From: an uncultured Clostridia bacterium
GTDB lineage: Bacteria; Bacillota; Clostridia; Christensenellales; Borkfalkiaceae
DNA length: 64,000 bases
Assembly (NCBI GenBank): GCA_944328495.1
Contig: CALVHR010000006.1
Coordinates: 1 to 64,000 of the forward strand
Reading direction: 5' to 3'
Shown in pieces: positions 17,216 to 26,436 of this stretch (position 1 is the stretch's first letter; the number at the start of each line of letters is the position of its first letter). The translations under genes and the position numbers were made by a program. The notes beneath the pieces were generated by a model. The model saw nothing but the letters and a program-made list of their open reading frames with translations, did not search any database and was not told the origin of the DNA.

Positions 17216-18136
17216 ATGAAGATCATTTTTCCCAAGGAAAACGAGCCTGCGGGGCAGGCGGATCCGTACATATTGAAAGCGGAGGGCAAATATTACATAT
17301 ATGCGACTTCCATTCAGGGCGTTCACTTGTATGAGTCGGACAGTCTTTTTGAGGGATGGAAGTATTTGGGATATGCCCTGCAAGAGGCAGGCGCTCACGA
17401 ATTTTGGGCGCCGTGCGTAATTGAAAAGGACGGAACGTACTACATGTACTATTCTTCCTTTGACGTGAATTGCGACGACGTACATCAGCAGGCGATCAAG
17501 GTAGCGACGGCCAAATCGCCGCGCGGCCCGTTCGAATATAAAAAGACTATACTTGCGCCTTTTTCCATCGATCCGCATGTTGTGCGGAACGAAAGCGGTT
17601 ATTATATTTTTTATTCAATCAACGATTATGATTCGGTCCGTGCAGGAACGTACATTGTAGTGGACAAACTGATCGATATGTTTACGCCCGAGGGCAAACC
17701 TGTGGCGGTGGTGCGTCCGACGCTTGACGAAGAGGTGTTCATGCGCGACCGTTTTAAGAAAGGGCAGAATTGGCATACCATTGAGGGGGCGTTTTACTTC
17801 CGCAAAGGCGATGATCATTATGTAATGTATTCGGGCAACTGCTATCAAAACGAGTACTATTTTGTCGGCTATTCGTATGCACACAGCACCGAAAACGATC
17901 TGAGGAAGATCAAATTTGAAAAACAGCCTTCCCCCGATGTGTATGCGCCGCTCTTGAGTAAGAACGACGAAGAAGAAGGGACTGGACACAACAGTGTTTT
18001 GGAAGAGAACGGAAAATATTACGTCGTGTATCATGCGCGCGATATCGGAGACAAAGATCTCCCGGTGGACGCGCGTACCGCGCGCGTCTGCGAAATGCAC
18101 GTCGACGGCAAAACGCTCACGCTCGATCGGGATTGA
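17216..18136 (+). CDS. Cytosolic GH43 glycosidase
   Basis: This 306-residue protein has no signal peptide and is a single GH43 five-bladed propeller, so it probably cuts imported oligosaccharides in the cytosol. Visible motifs are QADPYILKAEGKYYIYAT (base Asp18), HEFWAPCVIEKDGTYYMYYS, SIDPHVVRN (pKa-modulating Asp), IEGAFYFRKGDDHYVMYS (acid Glu) and GTGHNSVLEENGKYYVVYHA. The ATG at 17216 has a GGAG site; the upstream frame to 17099 runs through a hairpin and is not credible. Arabinofuranosidase or xylosidase activity is the family expectation. Confidence 0.9.
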   Translation: MKIIFPKENEPAGQADPYILKAEGKYYIYATSIQGVHLYESDSLFEGWKYLGYALQEAGAHEFWAPCVIEKDGTYYMYYSSFDVNCDDVHQQAIKVATAKSPRGPFEYKKTILAPFSIDPHVVRNESGYYIFYSINDYDSVRAGTYIVVDKLIDMFTPEGKPVAVVRPTLDEEVFMRDRFKKGQNWHTIEGAFYFRKGDDHYVMYSGNCYQNEYYFVGYSYAHSTENDLRKIKFEKQPSPDVYAPLLSKNDEEEGTGHNSVLEENGKYYVVYHARDIGDKDLPVDARTARVCEMHVDGKTLTLDRD

Positions 18137-18243
18137 TCGCGAACAGACGGAACGGGCGGTTTTCAAACCGCCCTTCTTTAAAAGCAGAGCGGGCTTATGC
18201 GCACTTTGCAAGGGCCCTGCTCATTTGCGGTAAGGGGAGGAAG

Positions 18244-20448
18244 ATGCGGGAAAAATTTTTGCGTTTTACCGCTTGGATAGCCGCCGCGATCATGATTTTA
18301 ACGGCGGTGTGCGGGTGCAGGGCGACAGCCGAAGGGGCAGCGCCCGAGCCGCCTGCGATATACGGGACGTATACTTTCGACAAGGATGCGCCCGAAGAGA
18401 TTCGCATTTCGGCGGATCTGAACGGACAGAAAATCATATCGGTTACGCAGGGAACGAGGCTGCTGGAAAGCGGGACCGATTATACGTATGCAGACAGCGT
18501 GATCGTGCTTTCGGAAAGCGTTTTTTCGTCTGCGTCGGCGGGTGAAACGCTGGATTTTACGCTGACGACGGCGGGCGGGAGTGCGTCGTTTACCGTTGCC
18601 GTAGCAGGGCAGGAAGAGCTGCCCGAAGAAGAAGGAGACATTGAAGGGATGCAGGCTGTAAGGAAACTTCTGCAATATAAGGAATACAAGACGGGAGAAA
18701 ACGGTTCGGAATATTTCGAGCCCGAGGCGGCATACCGCAACCGACTGGATACGCTTGCGGCGGATCCGTGCGTGATCTACATCGAAGAGGGCGATCAGGC
18801 GGGATATTTTTACATGTATGCGACCAGCGATAAACTGGGTGCAAAGGGATATCTTTGTCATCGAAGCAAAGATTTGCAAAACTGGGAAGAGGTAGGGACG
18901 GCGTATGCTCCGACCTATTTCAAAGAGGGAGGCAAAACGTATTCTTCCTTTGCGGTTTCCAACTACTGGGCTCCCGAAGTGATTTACGATAGAGAGCAAA
19001 AGCTGTATTATTTGTTTTACAGTGCTTCCTACATCGGCAAAGGGCTGATGTTTTACCTGGATTGTGCGGTGAGCAAAGATCCGCAGGGTCCGTTTGTGCA
19101 GTACGCGGTACATATCCGAAATTTACAGCCTTCGGACGGACAGACGGAAAAAGAGCGTGAAAATCTGCGCTTTTGGCAGGGAAAGCTTGCCCCGTACGAA
19201 GACGGCGAGGCTGCGGAGGCGCTGGACGAGCAAGAGCTGTTGGTTTTTCCGCCGCTCATCGATTTTCGAAATATGCGTGCACAGAAAGCCGGGGAAACGG
19301 ATGCCGATTATCTGGGGTTGGCTTCTGCGGACGGCTATATGAAGGTGATTGACGCAAGTCCGTTCGTCGACCCCGTTACGGGCGGCAAATACCTGTATTT
19401 TGTGCGGGATCTCGGCGAAAACGGCGGAAACGACGTGGTGTTCAACCGTTCGGCCGTGGCTGTTCTTGCGCTTGATGAAGATTGGCGCCCGAGACTGGAC
19501 GAAAACAAGAAATACGCGGACGTGCGTTTGCTCACCGATGCGCAGCGCGCCGCAGTAGGCGGCGAAGAGGATGCTTCGCTCGGGGAAGGAAAGGTCAACG
19601 AAGGCCCGTTCATGCTTTATAATGAACAGAGCAAAAAATATTATTTGCTCTTTTCCTGCAATTCGTACTGGGAAAAGGCGTATGCGGTACATATAGCCGT
19701 GAGTGACAGCCCGACGGGTCCGTTTACAAAACTTGCGCGCGATGAGGGCGGCTGGCTGCTGTATGCCGAGTCAGACTGGTCGTGGATGTCCGGAACCGGG
19801 CATAACACGGTTGTAGAGAAGGACGGAAAGCAGTATATTGTCTATCATGCGCACACCGACCGTGAAAAGGGCAATTCGTTGCGGGCGGTAGCAATCGACG
19901 AACTTGTTTGGATAAAAAATGCGGACGGGTTGCTTATACCGCATGTCAACGGGCCGAGTTACGGTTATATGCCGCAGACGGCGGGCGAATGGTCGAATAT
20001 TGCGAGCGAGGCTTCGGTTTCGGCATCAAATGTCCGCTTAGGGAGCGCGGTGCAGGATCTTTGCGACGGCGCTGTGAAATTGCATGACGACGGCGTTCTT
20101 TCCGAATGCGTATTCGGGACAGGGGAAGTACAGGTCACAATCACTTTTAAAGATTATCGCCAAGTACGCGCGCTGTTTGTGTTCAACAGCTTTGACAGTG
20201 GAAAGGCACTCGACACGATTCAAAGTGCAGAATTTTATTGCCGAGACGAAAAGACAGGTAAAAAATATATTGCATACACAGATACGCTTGCATTCGATCG
20301 GAACAGATATAAAAAGGACGGGGAATATATTCCCGGCGGGAGTTTTGCCATCGGTTTTGATACGATCAATGTAAATAAGATCGTGATAAGCCTTGCGGAA
20401 GAGAATTACGAACGGGCGATTTCGGAAATCATGATTTTAGGGAAATAA
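18244..20448 (+). CDS. X2-module plus GH43-like lipoprotein, paralogue 2
   Basis: This 734-residue lipoprotein (Cys25 in AVCGC) has an N-terminal X2-type beta-sandwich at about residues 42-120. The X2 pattern is SGTDYTYADSVIVLS followed by GETLDFTLTTAGGSASFTV, which is known from cellulosome-related and surface glycosidases. A GH43-like propeller with the same insertion as the 11502 protein follows: DPCVIYIEEGDQAGYFYMY, DASPFVDP and NEGPFMLYN. A C-terminal discoidin-like module ends it. The ATG at 18244 has GGGGAGG 3-4 bases upstream; the longer frame to 18133 lacks a signal. It differs from its paralogues by the added X2 module. Confidence 0.85.
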   Translation: MREKFLRFTAWIAAAIMILTAVCGCRATAEGAAPEPPAIYGTYTFDKDAPEEIRISADLNGQKIISVTQGTRLLESGTDYTYADSVIVLSESVFSSASAGETLDFTLTTAGGSASFTVAVAGQEELPEEEGDIEGMQAVRKLLQYKEYKTGENGSEYFEPEAAYRNRLDTLAADPCVIYIEEGDQAGYFYMYATSDKLGAKGYLCHRSKDLQNWEEVGTAYAPTYFKEGGKTYSSFAVSNYWAPEVIYDREQKLYYLFYSASYIGKGLMFYLDCAVSKDPQGPFVQYAVHIRNLQPSDGQTEKERENLRFWQGKLAPYEDGEAAEALDEQELLVFPPLIDFRNMRAQKAGETDADYLGLASADGYMKVIDASPFVDPVTGGKYLYFVRDLGENGGNDVVFNRSAVAVLALDEDWRPRLDENKKYADVRLLTDAQRAAVGGEEDASLGEGKVNEGPFMLYNEQSKKYYLLFSCNSYWEKAYAVHIAVSDSPTGPFTKLARDEGGWLLYAESDWSWMSGTGHNTVVEKDGKQYIVYHAHTDREKGNSLRAVAIDELVWIKNADGLLIPHVNGPSYGYMPQTAGEWSNIASEASVSASNVRLGSAVQDLCDGAVKLHDDGVLSECVFGTGEVQVTITFKDYRQVRALFVFNSFDSGKALDTIQSAEFYCRDEKTGKKYIAYTDTLAFDRNRYKKDGEYIPGGSFAIGFDTINVNKIVISLAEENYERAISEIMILGK

Positions 20449-20463
20449 AAGTCAGGTGGAGAT

Positions 20464-22848
20464 ATGATGAAGAGATTGATTTGTATTGTTTTGGGTATGT
20501 TAGTTGCTTGCACACTCGTTCTCGGAGGATGTGGAGGGAATGAAAATTCGGTGGAGGTTCCGACAGTACCTGCTTCTTATCAATATGATTTGTCATCGAA
20601 TGAAGATCTTCGCATCGCTGCCGATCTGGGAGGCGGCTTATTGCTTTCGCTGAGCCAGGACGGGAATGTGTTGGAAGAAGGCAACGATTTTACATACGCA
20701 CAGAACGTGATCGTGATCGATGCCGATTACCTTGCCGATTTTTCGGCGGGCGCAACGCTCTCCTTTCAACTTATCACGACCGGCGGATCGGCTTCATTCA
20801 CTGTTCAGATTTTGCAAAAAGAAACGGAACCCGAACCTGAAACCAAGCCGGTCCTTTTGAAAGATGAATATGAATTCGATTTGTCTTATCCCGAGGCTGT
20901 GAGCTTGTCTGTCGATCTCAAAGGACAAACGATCACGGGACTTATCATGGGAACTACGGCATTGACGGATACGCAGTACAGTTATTCTGCGGGTGTGCTT
21001 ACGGTCGATATTTCCTGTTTTGAGGGAGCCGCTGCGGGCGAAACATTATTTTTTACGCTCATGACAGCGGGCGGAAGCGCTTCCTTTACCGTAAACATCG
21101 TAAAAACATACACGCCCCCTTCTTTTACGGACAGCACGACTGTTCAGTTCTGGGGCTATGGCGACGAAGCCGAGGTCGAAGTGTTTGCTCGCATCGTGGA
21201 AGAATTCAATGCGACTGTCGGAAAAGAGAATAACATCACGGTGAAATACACGGTGCAGCCGAAGAGCAGCTATTCTTCGCAGGCGTCGATCGCGCTTTCC
21301 AGTTCGAAGACTCCGGACGTCGTGTACGTTGAGGACAGCCTTGTGAAATCCTGGGCGGGCAACGAATATCTGGCGCAGCTGGACGTCAAAAACGAAGACG
21401 GTTCGTACATGTATCCTGGGATCGAAGAAGAGTTCCTGACGGAAGGGAAGATCTGGGAGCAGGGCATCCAGCGTTATCGCTATGACGTGGAAAGCGCAAC
21501 GGTGACGGATACGGCGGCGCTGTGGGCATTGCCGAAAGATATCGGTCCGACGGTCATCTATTATAACAAAAACTACATGGACCAGCTTGATATCACGATC
21601 ATCAGCGTGCCGGCGGATCAGCTGAAAGCGTTCAACGCGGGCAGCTACGTAGACGGCAACGGCAAGACCAAAGCGCAGTACGGCATCAACGGGACTGTAA
21701 AAGAGAAAGGATATTTCCAGCTGGACGGCAAATGGTATTTCAACAACCGCGTGTCGATGAGCTGGGATGAAACGACCGATCTTGCGCGCGCGATGATGGA
21801 AAAAGACCTGTGCGATTACGGGTTCTTCACCGAATGGTGGTTCTCGTACGGCTGGTCTGTGGGCGGCGACTGCGTAGAATACGTAACGGATACAGACGGC
21901 GACGGGTACTATGACTTTACGCTGAACGATGCGACATACAACTACATCGTCGCGGACGGTGCGCAGCCTTTCACGGTGAACGAGCACACCTATCAGCCGG
22001 GACAGATCATTTCCTATCAGGACAAATTCACTGCGGAAACCTACAACAATCCCGACAATGCGACGCAGGCGAATATCCGCACGGAGATCATCAATGCGAA
22101 GAACAGCGGACAGCTGAATCAGCTTCCTTCGCAGCTGGATGCGTTCCTGGAATTCTGCGCGTTGACGACGGACACCTCGACGGTAGTCGGGACGAAGTCG
22201 GACGGAACGACGAAATACGGCAAAGGCAAAGTATCGATGGGCGCGAGCTCGCTCGGATCGCAGCAGGCGGAAGACCTGTTCGTGAGCGGGGACATCGGTA
22301 TGTTTGTAGACGGACGCTGGGAGACGACCTTCCTGCGCAGCGAGTCTTCGCTAGCGAAGGGTTCTTGGGACGTGGCGCCTCTGCCCGTATACAAAGAATA
22401 TGACTCCAACGGCGACATCACGGTGCACGGCGTGCAGGCAGGACACAGCGGGTCGGTCGGACTTGCGATCGCGGAAGGCAGCAAAGTGAAAGCTGCGGCG
22501 TGGATGTTCCTGCGCTATGTGGCGGGCGAAGAAGGGCAGACGATGCAGTCCGAAAAGGGCTTCTGCATCCCGAACCAGATCGCTCTTGCAAATTCTGAAG
22601 TATTCTTGCAGCCCGATCAGGATCCGAAGAACTCCATCGTATTTGTAGAAGCGGCGGCGTATGAGACCCCCGGTGACTGGTGGTATCTGAAAGACAGCGA
22701 CTGGATCGACGACTGGGCGAACGATCTGTACTATGAAGTTCGCGAAGGCACGATGACGGTCGACCGACTTTTCATCAACAACGATATGGCTACGCAAGAA
22801 ATGCTGTACGAATATACGTATTATTCGCCCCGAAACAGGATGTATTGA
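20464..22848 (+). CDS. Substrate-binding lipoprotein with two N-terminal X2 modules
   Basis: This 794-residue lipoprotein (lipobox LGGC, Cys23) joins two X2-type modules (about 37-118 and 138-215) to a CUT1 sugar-binding domain from about residue 222. The latter is nearly the same as the protein at 7672; 536 bp are identical (21807-22342 against 8481-9016). The X2 pattern is EGNDFTYAQNVIVID ... TTGGSASFTVQI, then a Glu/Pro linker, then the second copy. Substitutions cluster in the first part of the binding domain and at the C-terminus, so ligand preference may differ. No permease follows; it may share the 9532/10532 permeases or act as a surface glycan-capture protein. Fusion of X2 modules to a transport binding protein is uncommon. 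Confidence 0.87.
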   Translation: MMKRLICIVLGMLVACTLVLGGCGGNENSVEVPTVPASYQYDLSSNEDLRIAADLGGGLLLSLSQDGNVLEEGNDFTYAQNVIVIDADYLADFSAGATLSFQLITTGGSASFTVQILQKETEPEPETKPVLLKDEYEFDLSYPEAVSLSVDLKGQTITGLIMGTTALTDTQYSYSAGVLTVDISCFEGAAAGETLFFTLMTAGGSASFTVNIVKTYTPPSFTDSTTVQFWGYGDEAEVEVFARIVEEFNATVGKENNITVKYTVQPKSSYSSQASIALSSSKTPDVVYVEDSLVKSWAGNEYLAQLDVKNEDGSYMYPGIEEEFLTEGKIWEQGIQRYRYDVESATVTDTAALWALPKDIGPTVIYYNKNYMDQLDITIISVPADQLKAFNAGSYVDGNGKTKAQYGINGTVKEKGYFQLDGKWYFNNRVSMSWDETTDLARAMMEKDLCDYGFFTEWWFSYGWSVGGDCVEYVTDTDGDGYYDFTLNDATYNYIVADGAQPFTVNEHTYQPGQIISYQDKFTAETYNNPDNATQANIRTEIINAKNSGQLNQLPSQLDAFLEFCALTTDTSTVVGTKSDGTTKYGKGKVSMGASSLGSQQAEDLFVSGDIGMFVDGRWETTFLRSESSLAKGSWDVAPLPVYKEYDSNGDITVHGVQAGHSGSVGLAIAEGSKVKAAAWMFLRYVAGEEGQTMQSEKGFCIPNQIALANSEVFLQPDQDPKNSIVFVEAAAYETPGDWWYLKDSDWIDDWANDLYYEVREGTMTVDRLFINNDMATQEMLYEYTYYSPRNRMY

Positions 22849-22879
22849 TCAGGGATGATAAATTTTGGGTAAGGAAAGG

Positions 22880-24466
22880 ATGAAAAAATTCATATTTTTT
22901 TGGATGAGCCTGCTGACTGTCTGTGTGTTCACGTTCAGCGGATGTACTTCCGAGAGCGTTCCCAACGCCCAGGCGCCAACGGTAGGGGCGGTGTATGAGT
23001 ATGATGTTGCCGAACCTGCGGATGTCCGCGTTTTGGTAGATCTGAAAGATCAGGCAGTCGGATCGGTCTGGGAAAACGGCGCGATCCTGGAAGCGGGTAC
23101 GGATTACACTTACGGCGATGGTGTCATCGTGATCGATCAGGGGTATTTTTCGCAAAAACAGGCGGGTGATTCCTGTTGTTTTGTCGTAATGACTTTGGGC
23201 GGGAGTGCTTCTTTTACTGTTGAAATAGTCGAAAGAGCGCCAACCGTGATCCCCAAAGCGCCGGTGATAATTTCCGAAGAGATCATATTCGATCTAACCC
23301 TGCGCGATGACGTGCGGGTCAATGCAGATCTCGGCGGAGAGGCGATTTCTCTTCTCACACAGGACGGGGAGGCTCTTGAAGGCGGAACTGAATATACATA
23401 TGCCGATAAAGTGATTGTGCTTGGCAGCGGACTGTTTGCGGCTTGTGCTGCGGGGGACGAGGCAGAATTTACAGTTACGACAGCCGGCGGAAGTGCGGAT
23501 TTTACAGTGCAGGTCATACAATCGGACGAGTCAATGATCGAGATCCGTTTATCGGAAACCGAAGCTACGCTTACGGTGGGCGATAGACCTTTGACGGTCA
23601 CAGCGGCGCCGAGTGACGGGATCAGTGTGGTGACGTGGAGCAATTCCAATCCGAAAGCGGTCGACATGAAAGTGAACGCAAACACGGTGACGCTGACGGG
23701 AATTTCGGCAGGGACGGCGACGATCGTTGCTTCGCTCGGTACTGTGCGTGCGCGGCTGAGCGTTACGGTCGAGATGCTTTTTTCGTATGAATATGACATT
23801 GTTCTTGACGGGGATCTGAGCGATTGGGAGTCTTTGGACGGATATATGCCGCACACGATTTCCATTGAAGGATACTCCGGCGAAGGCGATACATATCCCG
23901 AGGATGATGCCAAGAGTGCGACATTTTATGCTGTTTTGACTGAAGAGGGGCTATACGCCGCAGTGGAGTCTTATCACGATCTTCTTTACAATACATCGTT
24001 GAACAATTATTATGAGCCGTGGTGGTACAACACGCAGTTTGAGGTTTTTGTCGGAGAGAACGGCGCGATGCATTATTTTGTGTTTGCCGACGCCTATGCA
24101 CCGGTACAAGGAGACAGTTTGACAGGATGTCAGCTGGGCATGGATAACGGGTACACGGGAATGCAGGCGTATTGGCTGACAAAGGAGTGGGACGGCGGAG
24201 CGCGATACAAGACGATCGTCGAAACATTTATACCGTATAATGAAATTTCCGACTGGGTGTTTGACGGAGCAGTGCGGGTAGGGCTCGCATGGAAATCGAA
24301 GGACAGCGGAGTTGAAGGGGATACGTATGACGAATGTTCGAACGGCGCGTGTAACGACGGCGGACCCGATCGGCTGTGGATCCCGGCAGGCGCGAGCACA
24401 AACGAAGCATTGATGCCCGTTGCGGACGAGCGCGGCGTATGGCTTGTGGAAGAATATTGGACGTGA
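22880..24466 (+). CDS. Lipoprotein with two X2, one Ig-like and one CBM9-like module
   Basis: This 528-residue lipoprotein (lipobox FSGC, Cys22) is a string of binding modules with no catalytic domain visible. Two X2-type modules (about 37-120 and 133-215) are followed by a Big_2-type bacterial Ig domain (about 222-300, VTWSNSNPKAVDM and GISAGTATIVAS). A CBM9-like module ends it (about 306-528, IVLDGDLSDW, KSATFYAVLTEEGLYAAV, RVGLAWKS). I prefer the ATG at 22880 over the TTG at 22865, as it gives a standard signal peptide. It probably presents glycan-binding surfaces near the GH43 enzymes. Confidence 0.82.
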   Translation: MKKFIFFWMSLLTVCVFTFSGCTSESVPNAQAPTVGAVYEYDVAEPADVRVLVDLKDQAVGSVWENGAILEAGTDYTYGDGVIVIDQGYFSQKQAGDSCCFVVMTLGGSASFTVEIVERAPTVIPKAPVIISEEIIFDLTLRDDVRVNADLGGEAISLLTQDGEALEGGTEYTYADKVIVLGSGLFAACAAGDEAEFTVTTAGGSADFTVQVIQSDESMIEIRLSETEATLTVGDRPLTVTAAPSDGISVVTWSNSNPKAVDMKVNANTVTLTGISAGTATIVASLGTVRARLSVTVEMLFSYEYDIVLDGDLSDWESLDGYMPHTISIEGYSGEGDTYPEDDAKSATFYAVLTEEGLYAAVESYHDLLYNTSLNNYYEPWWYNTQFEVFVGENGAMHYFVFADAYAPVQGDSLTGCQLGMDNGYTGMQAYWLTKEWDGGARYKTIVETFIPYNEISDWVFDGAVRVGLAWKSKDSGVEGDTYDECSNGACNDGGPDRLWIPAGASTNEALMPVADERGVWLVEEYWT

Positions 24467-24521
24467 GTATCCCGTGCCGGCGGTAGGTCCGCGCGGAGAA
24501 TAATTACCTATGGAGGCAAAC

Positions 24522-26372
24522 ATGAAAAAAATTCTGGCACTGCTTCTCGGGGCGGCAATGCTTTTCGGCGTTTTTAGTGCCGTCGGCTGTGCGAGCAAAG
24601 TACCGCTCGAATACACCGAGTATAAAGCATCGGGCACGGAAGGTGCGGAGTATGACGAAGAGATCATTTACCAGAACGATTTGAATACGCGCGGCGCCGA
24701 TCCTTCGGTGATCTATATAGACGAAGGGGAGCAAGCGGGGTATTTTTACATGTATGTTACGGGCATCGGGCGCGGATATGAATGCTTCCGCAGCAAAGAT
24801 CTGAACACGTGGGAAAAGGTCGGCGTTGCGTACGAATATACCCGATTCGAAGACGGGGATATCCTGTACACGTCGTTTGCCACGTCCAATCATTGGGCGC
24901 CCGAAGTTATTTATGACGAAGAGCTGGGCCTGTACATGTTATTTTACAGTGCGGGAAACAATATGTCTTTCTATCTTGACTGCGCGGTCAGCGCTGTTCC
25001 GCAGGGGCCGTTTGTGCAGTACGCGAAATACATAGAAGATCTCGAACTTCCCGAAAGCGCGACGCAGGAAGAACGGCAGGAACTGGCATATTGGCAGGAA
25101 AAACTTGCGCCATACCGCGACGATGCAAAGGCGGCCGATCTGGACCGCGAGGCGGGTACGGTATATGTATATCCGCCGCTCGTGGATTTCCGCAACATGC
25201 GCGCGCAAAAAGAAGGTGAGAGCGAATCCGATTATATTTCCGCGGGCAGTGAAGACGGGTATATGAAAGTGATCGACGCCTGTCCGTTCATCGATCCTGT
25301 TTCGGGAGCAAAGTACCTGTATTTTGTGCGCGATCTGGGAGAAAGCGGGGAAACGCAGCATCAATACGCTACGTCGTCGATCGCCGTGATCGCGATGGAT
25401 GCAAACTGGCGCCCGCTTTTGGACGAAAATGACAATTACGCGAGCGTCAAATTGCTTACCGAGGTCAATCGCAAAAACGTCGGGGACGGGCTGGAAGATT
25501 CCAAGATGAACGAAGGCAACGTCAATGAAGGGCCGTACATGCTCTATAACAGCGAGAACGGCAAGTATTATTTGCTGTACTCGTGCAATTCTTATTGGGA
25601 GAAGATGTATTCGGTGCGCGTCGCTGTCGGCGACAGTCCGACGGGACCGTTTACAAAACTGATGCGCGACGAGGGTGGTTGGCTTTTGTATGCCGATCCG
25701 TCCTGTTCATGGATTTCGGGTACGGGGCATAACAGTGTGGCGGAAAAAGACGGGAAGCAATACATTGTCTATCATGAGCACACCAACCGCGCATCGGGCA
25801 GCGGTACGCGCGCAATCGGATTTGACGAGTTGGTTTGGGTGACCAATCAGGACGGATTGCTGATCCCGCACGTGAACGGCGGGAGCTGGTCATACATGCC
25901 GCAAACGACGGGCGAATGGTCGAATATTGCGCCCGAAGCGACGGCGAAGGCTTCAAACGTGCAGGAGGGGAGCAGTGCTGCCTATGTAAACGACGGGGCG
26001 GTGAAATTCCACGACGACGGGGTTATATCCGAACTCGTTTTGGACGCAGGCGAAGCAGAAATCACGCTGACGTTTGCAGATTACAGAGAAGTACGCGCGC
26101 TGTTTGTTTTCAACAGCTATTATTATGAGCAGGCGTTCGGCCGTATTTCGAGCGTGGAATTCACGTGCAAGGACGAGACGGGCAAGAAAGTGATCGCATA
26201 CACCGAAGCGCTGGATTTTGATTGGGATAGGTATTACGCGGACGATGAATATATTCCCGGCGGCAGTTTTGTGATCGGATTCGAGCCGATGCTCGTAAAA
26301 GAGATCGTAATACGCCTGCCGGAAAGCAATGCGGTTCGCGCGATTTCCGATATCGTTGTGCTCGGAAAATAA
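24522..26372 (+). CDS. GH43-like glycosidase lipoprotein, paralogue 3
   Basis: This 616-residue lipoprotein (lipobox AVGC, Cys23) is closely related over its full length to the protein at 11502. It has the base aspartate in GADPSVIYIDEG, VIDACPFIDP with the second Asp, NEGPYMLYN with the acid Glu, and the same inserted segment and C-terminal discoidin-like region (NIAPEATAKASN onward). Ser in the SPF motif of the paralogues is Cys here (DACPF). The ATG at 24522 has GGAGG 5 bases upstream, so I prefer it over the ATG at 24510. It probably shares the substrate class of its paralogues with a different fine specificity. Confidence 0.87.
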   Translation: MKKILALLLGAAMLFGVFSAVGCASKVPLEYTEYKASGTEGAEYDEEIIYQNDLNTRGADPSVIYIDEGEQAGYFYMYVTGIGRGYECFRSKDLNTWEKVGVAYEYTRFEDGDILYTSFATSNHWAPEVIYDEELGLYMLFYSAGNNMSFYLDCAVSAVPQGPFVQYAKYIEDLELPESATQEERQELAYWQEKLAPYRDDAKAADLDREAGTVYVYPPLVDFRNMRAQKEGESESDYISAGSEDGYMKVIDACPFIDPVSGAKYLYFVRDLGESGETQHQYATSSIAVIAMDANWRPLLDENDNYASVKLLTEVNRKNVGDGLEDSKMNEGNVNEGPYMLYNSENGKYYLLYSCNSYWEKMYSVRVAVGDSPTGPFTKLMRDEGGWLLYADPSCSWISGTGHNSVAEKDGKQYIVYHEHTNRASGSGTRAIGFDELVWVTNQDGLLIPHVNGGSWSYMPQTTGEWSNIAPEATAKASNVQEGSSAAYVNDGAVKFHDDGVISELVLDAGEAEITLTFADYREVRALFVFNSYYYEQAFGRISSVEFTCKDETGKKVIAYTEALDFDWDRYYADDEYIPGGSFVIGFEPMLVKEIVIRLPESNAVRAISDIVVLGK

Positions 26373-26436
26373 AGGGGCGCACGGTATCGACGTAAAAATC
26401 AAAAGGATAGAAACAGGGAAGAGAGGAGACTAAAAA

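Noticed and set aside
13247..17578. A minus-strand open frame of 1,443 codons opposite the CBM9 lipoprotein gene
   Set aside because: It is an antisense shadow caused by biased codon use of the plus-strand gene, rich in Arg/His with no domain, and has no ribosome binding site or promoter.
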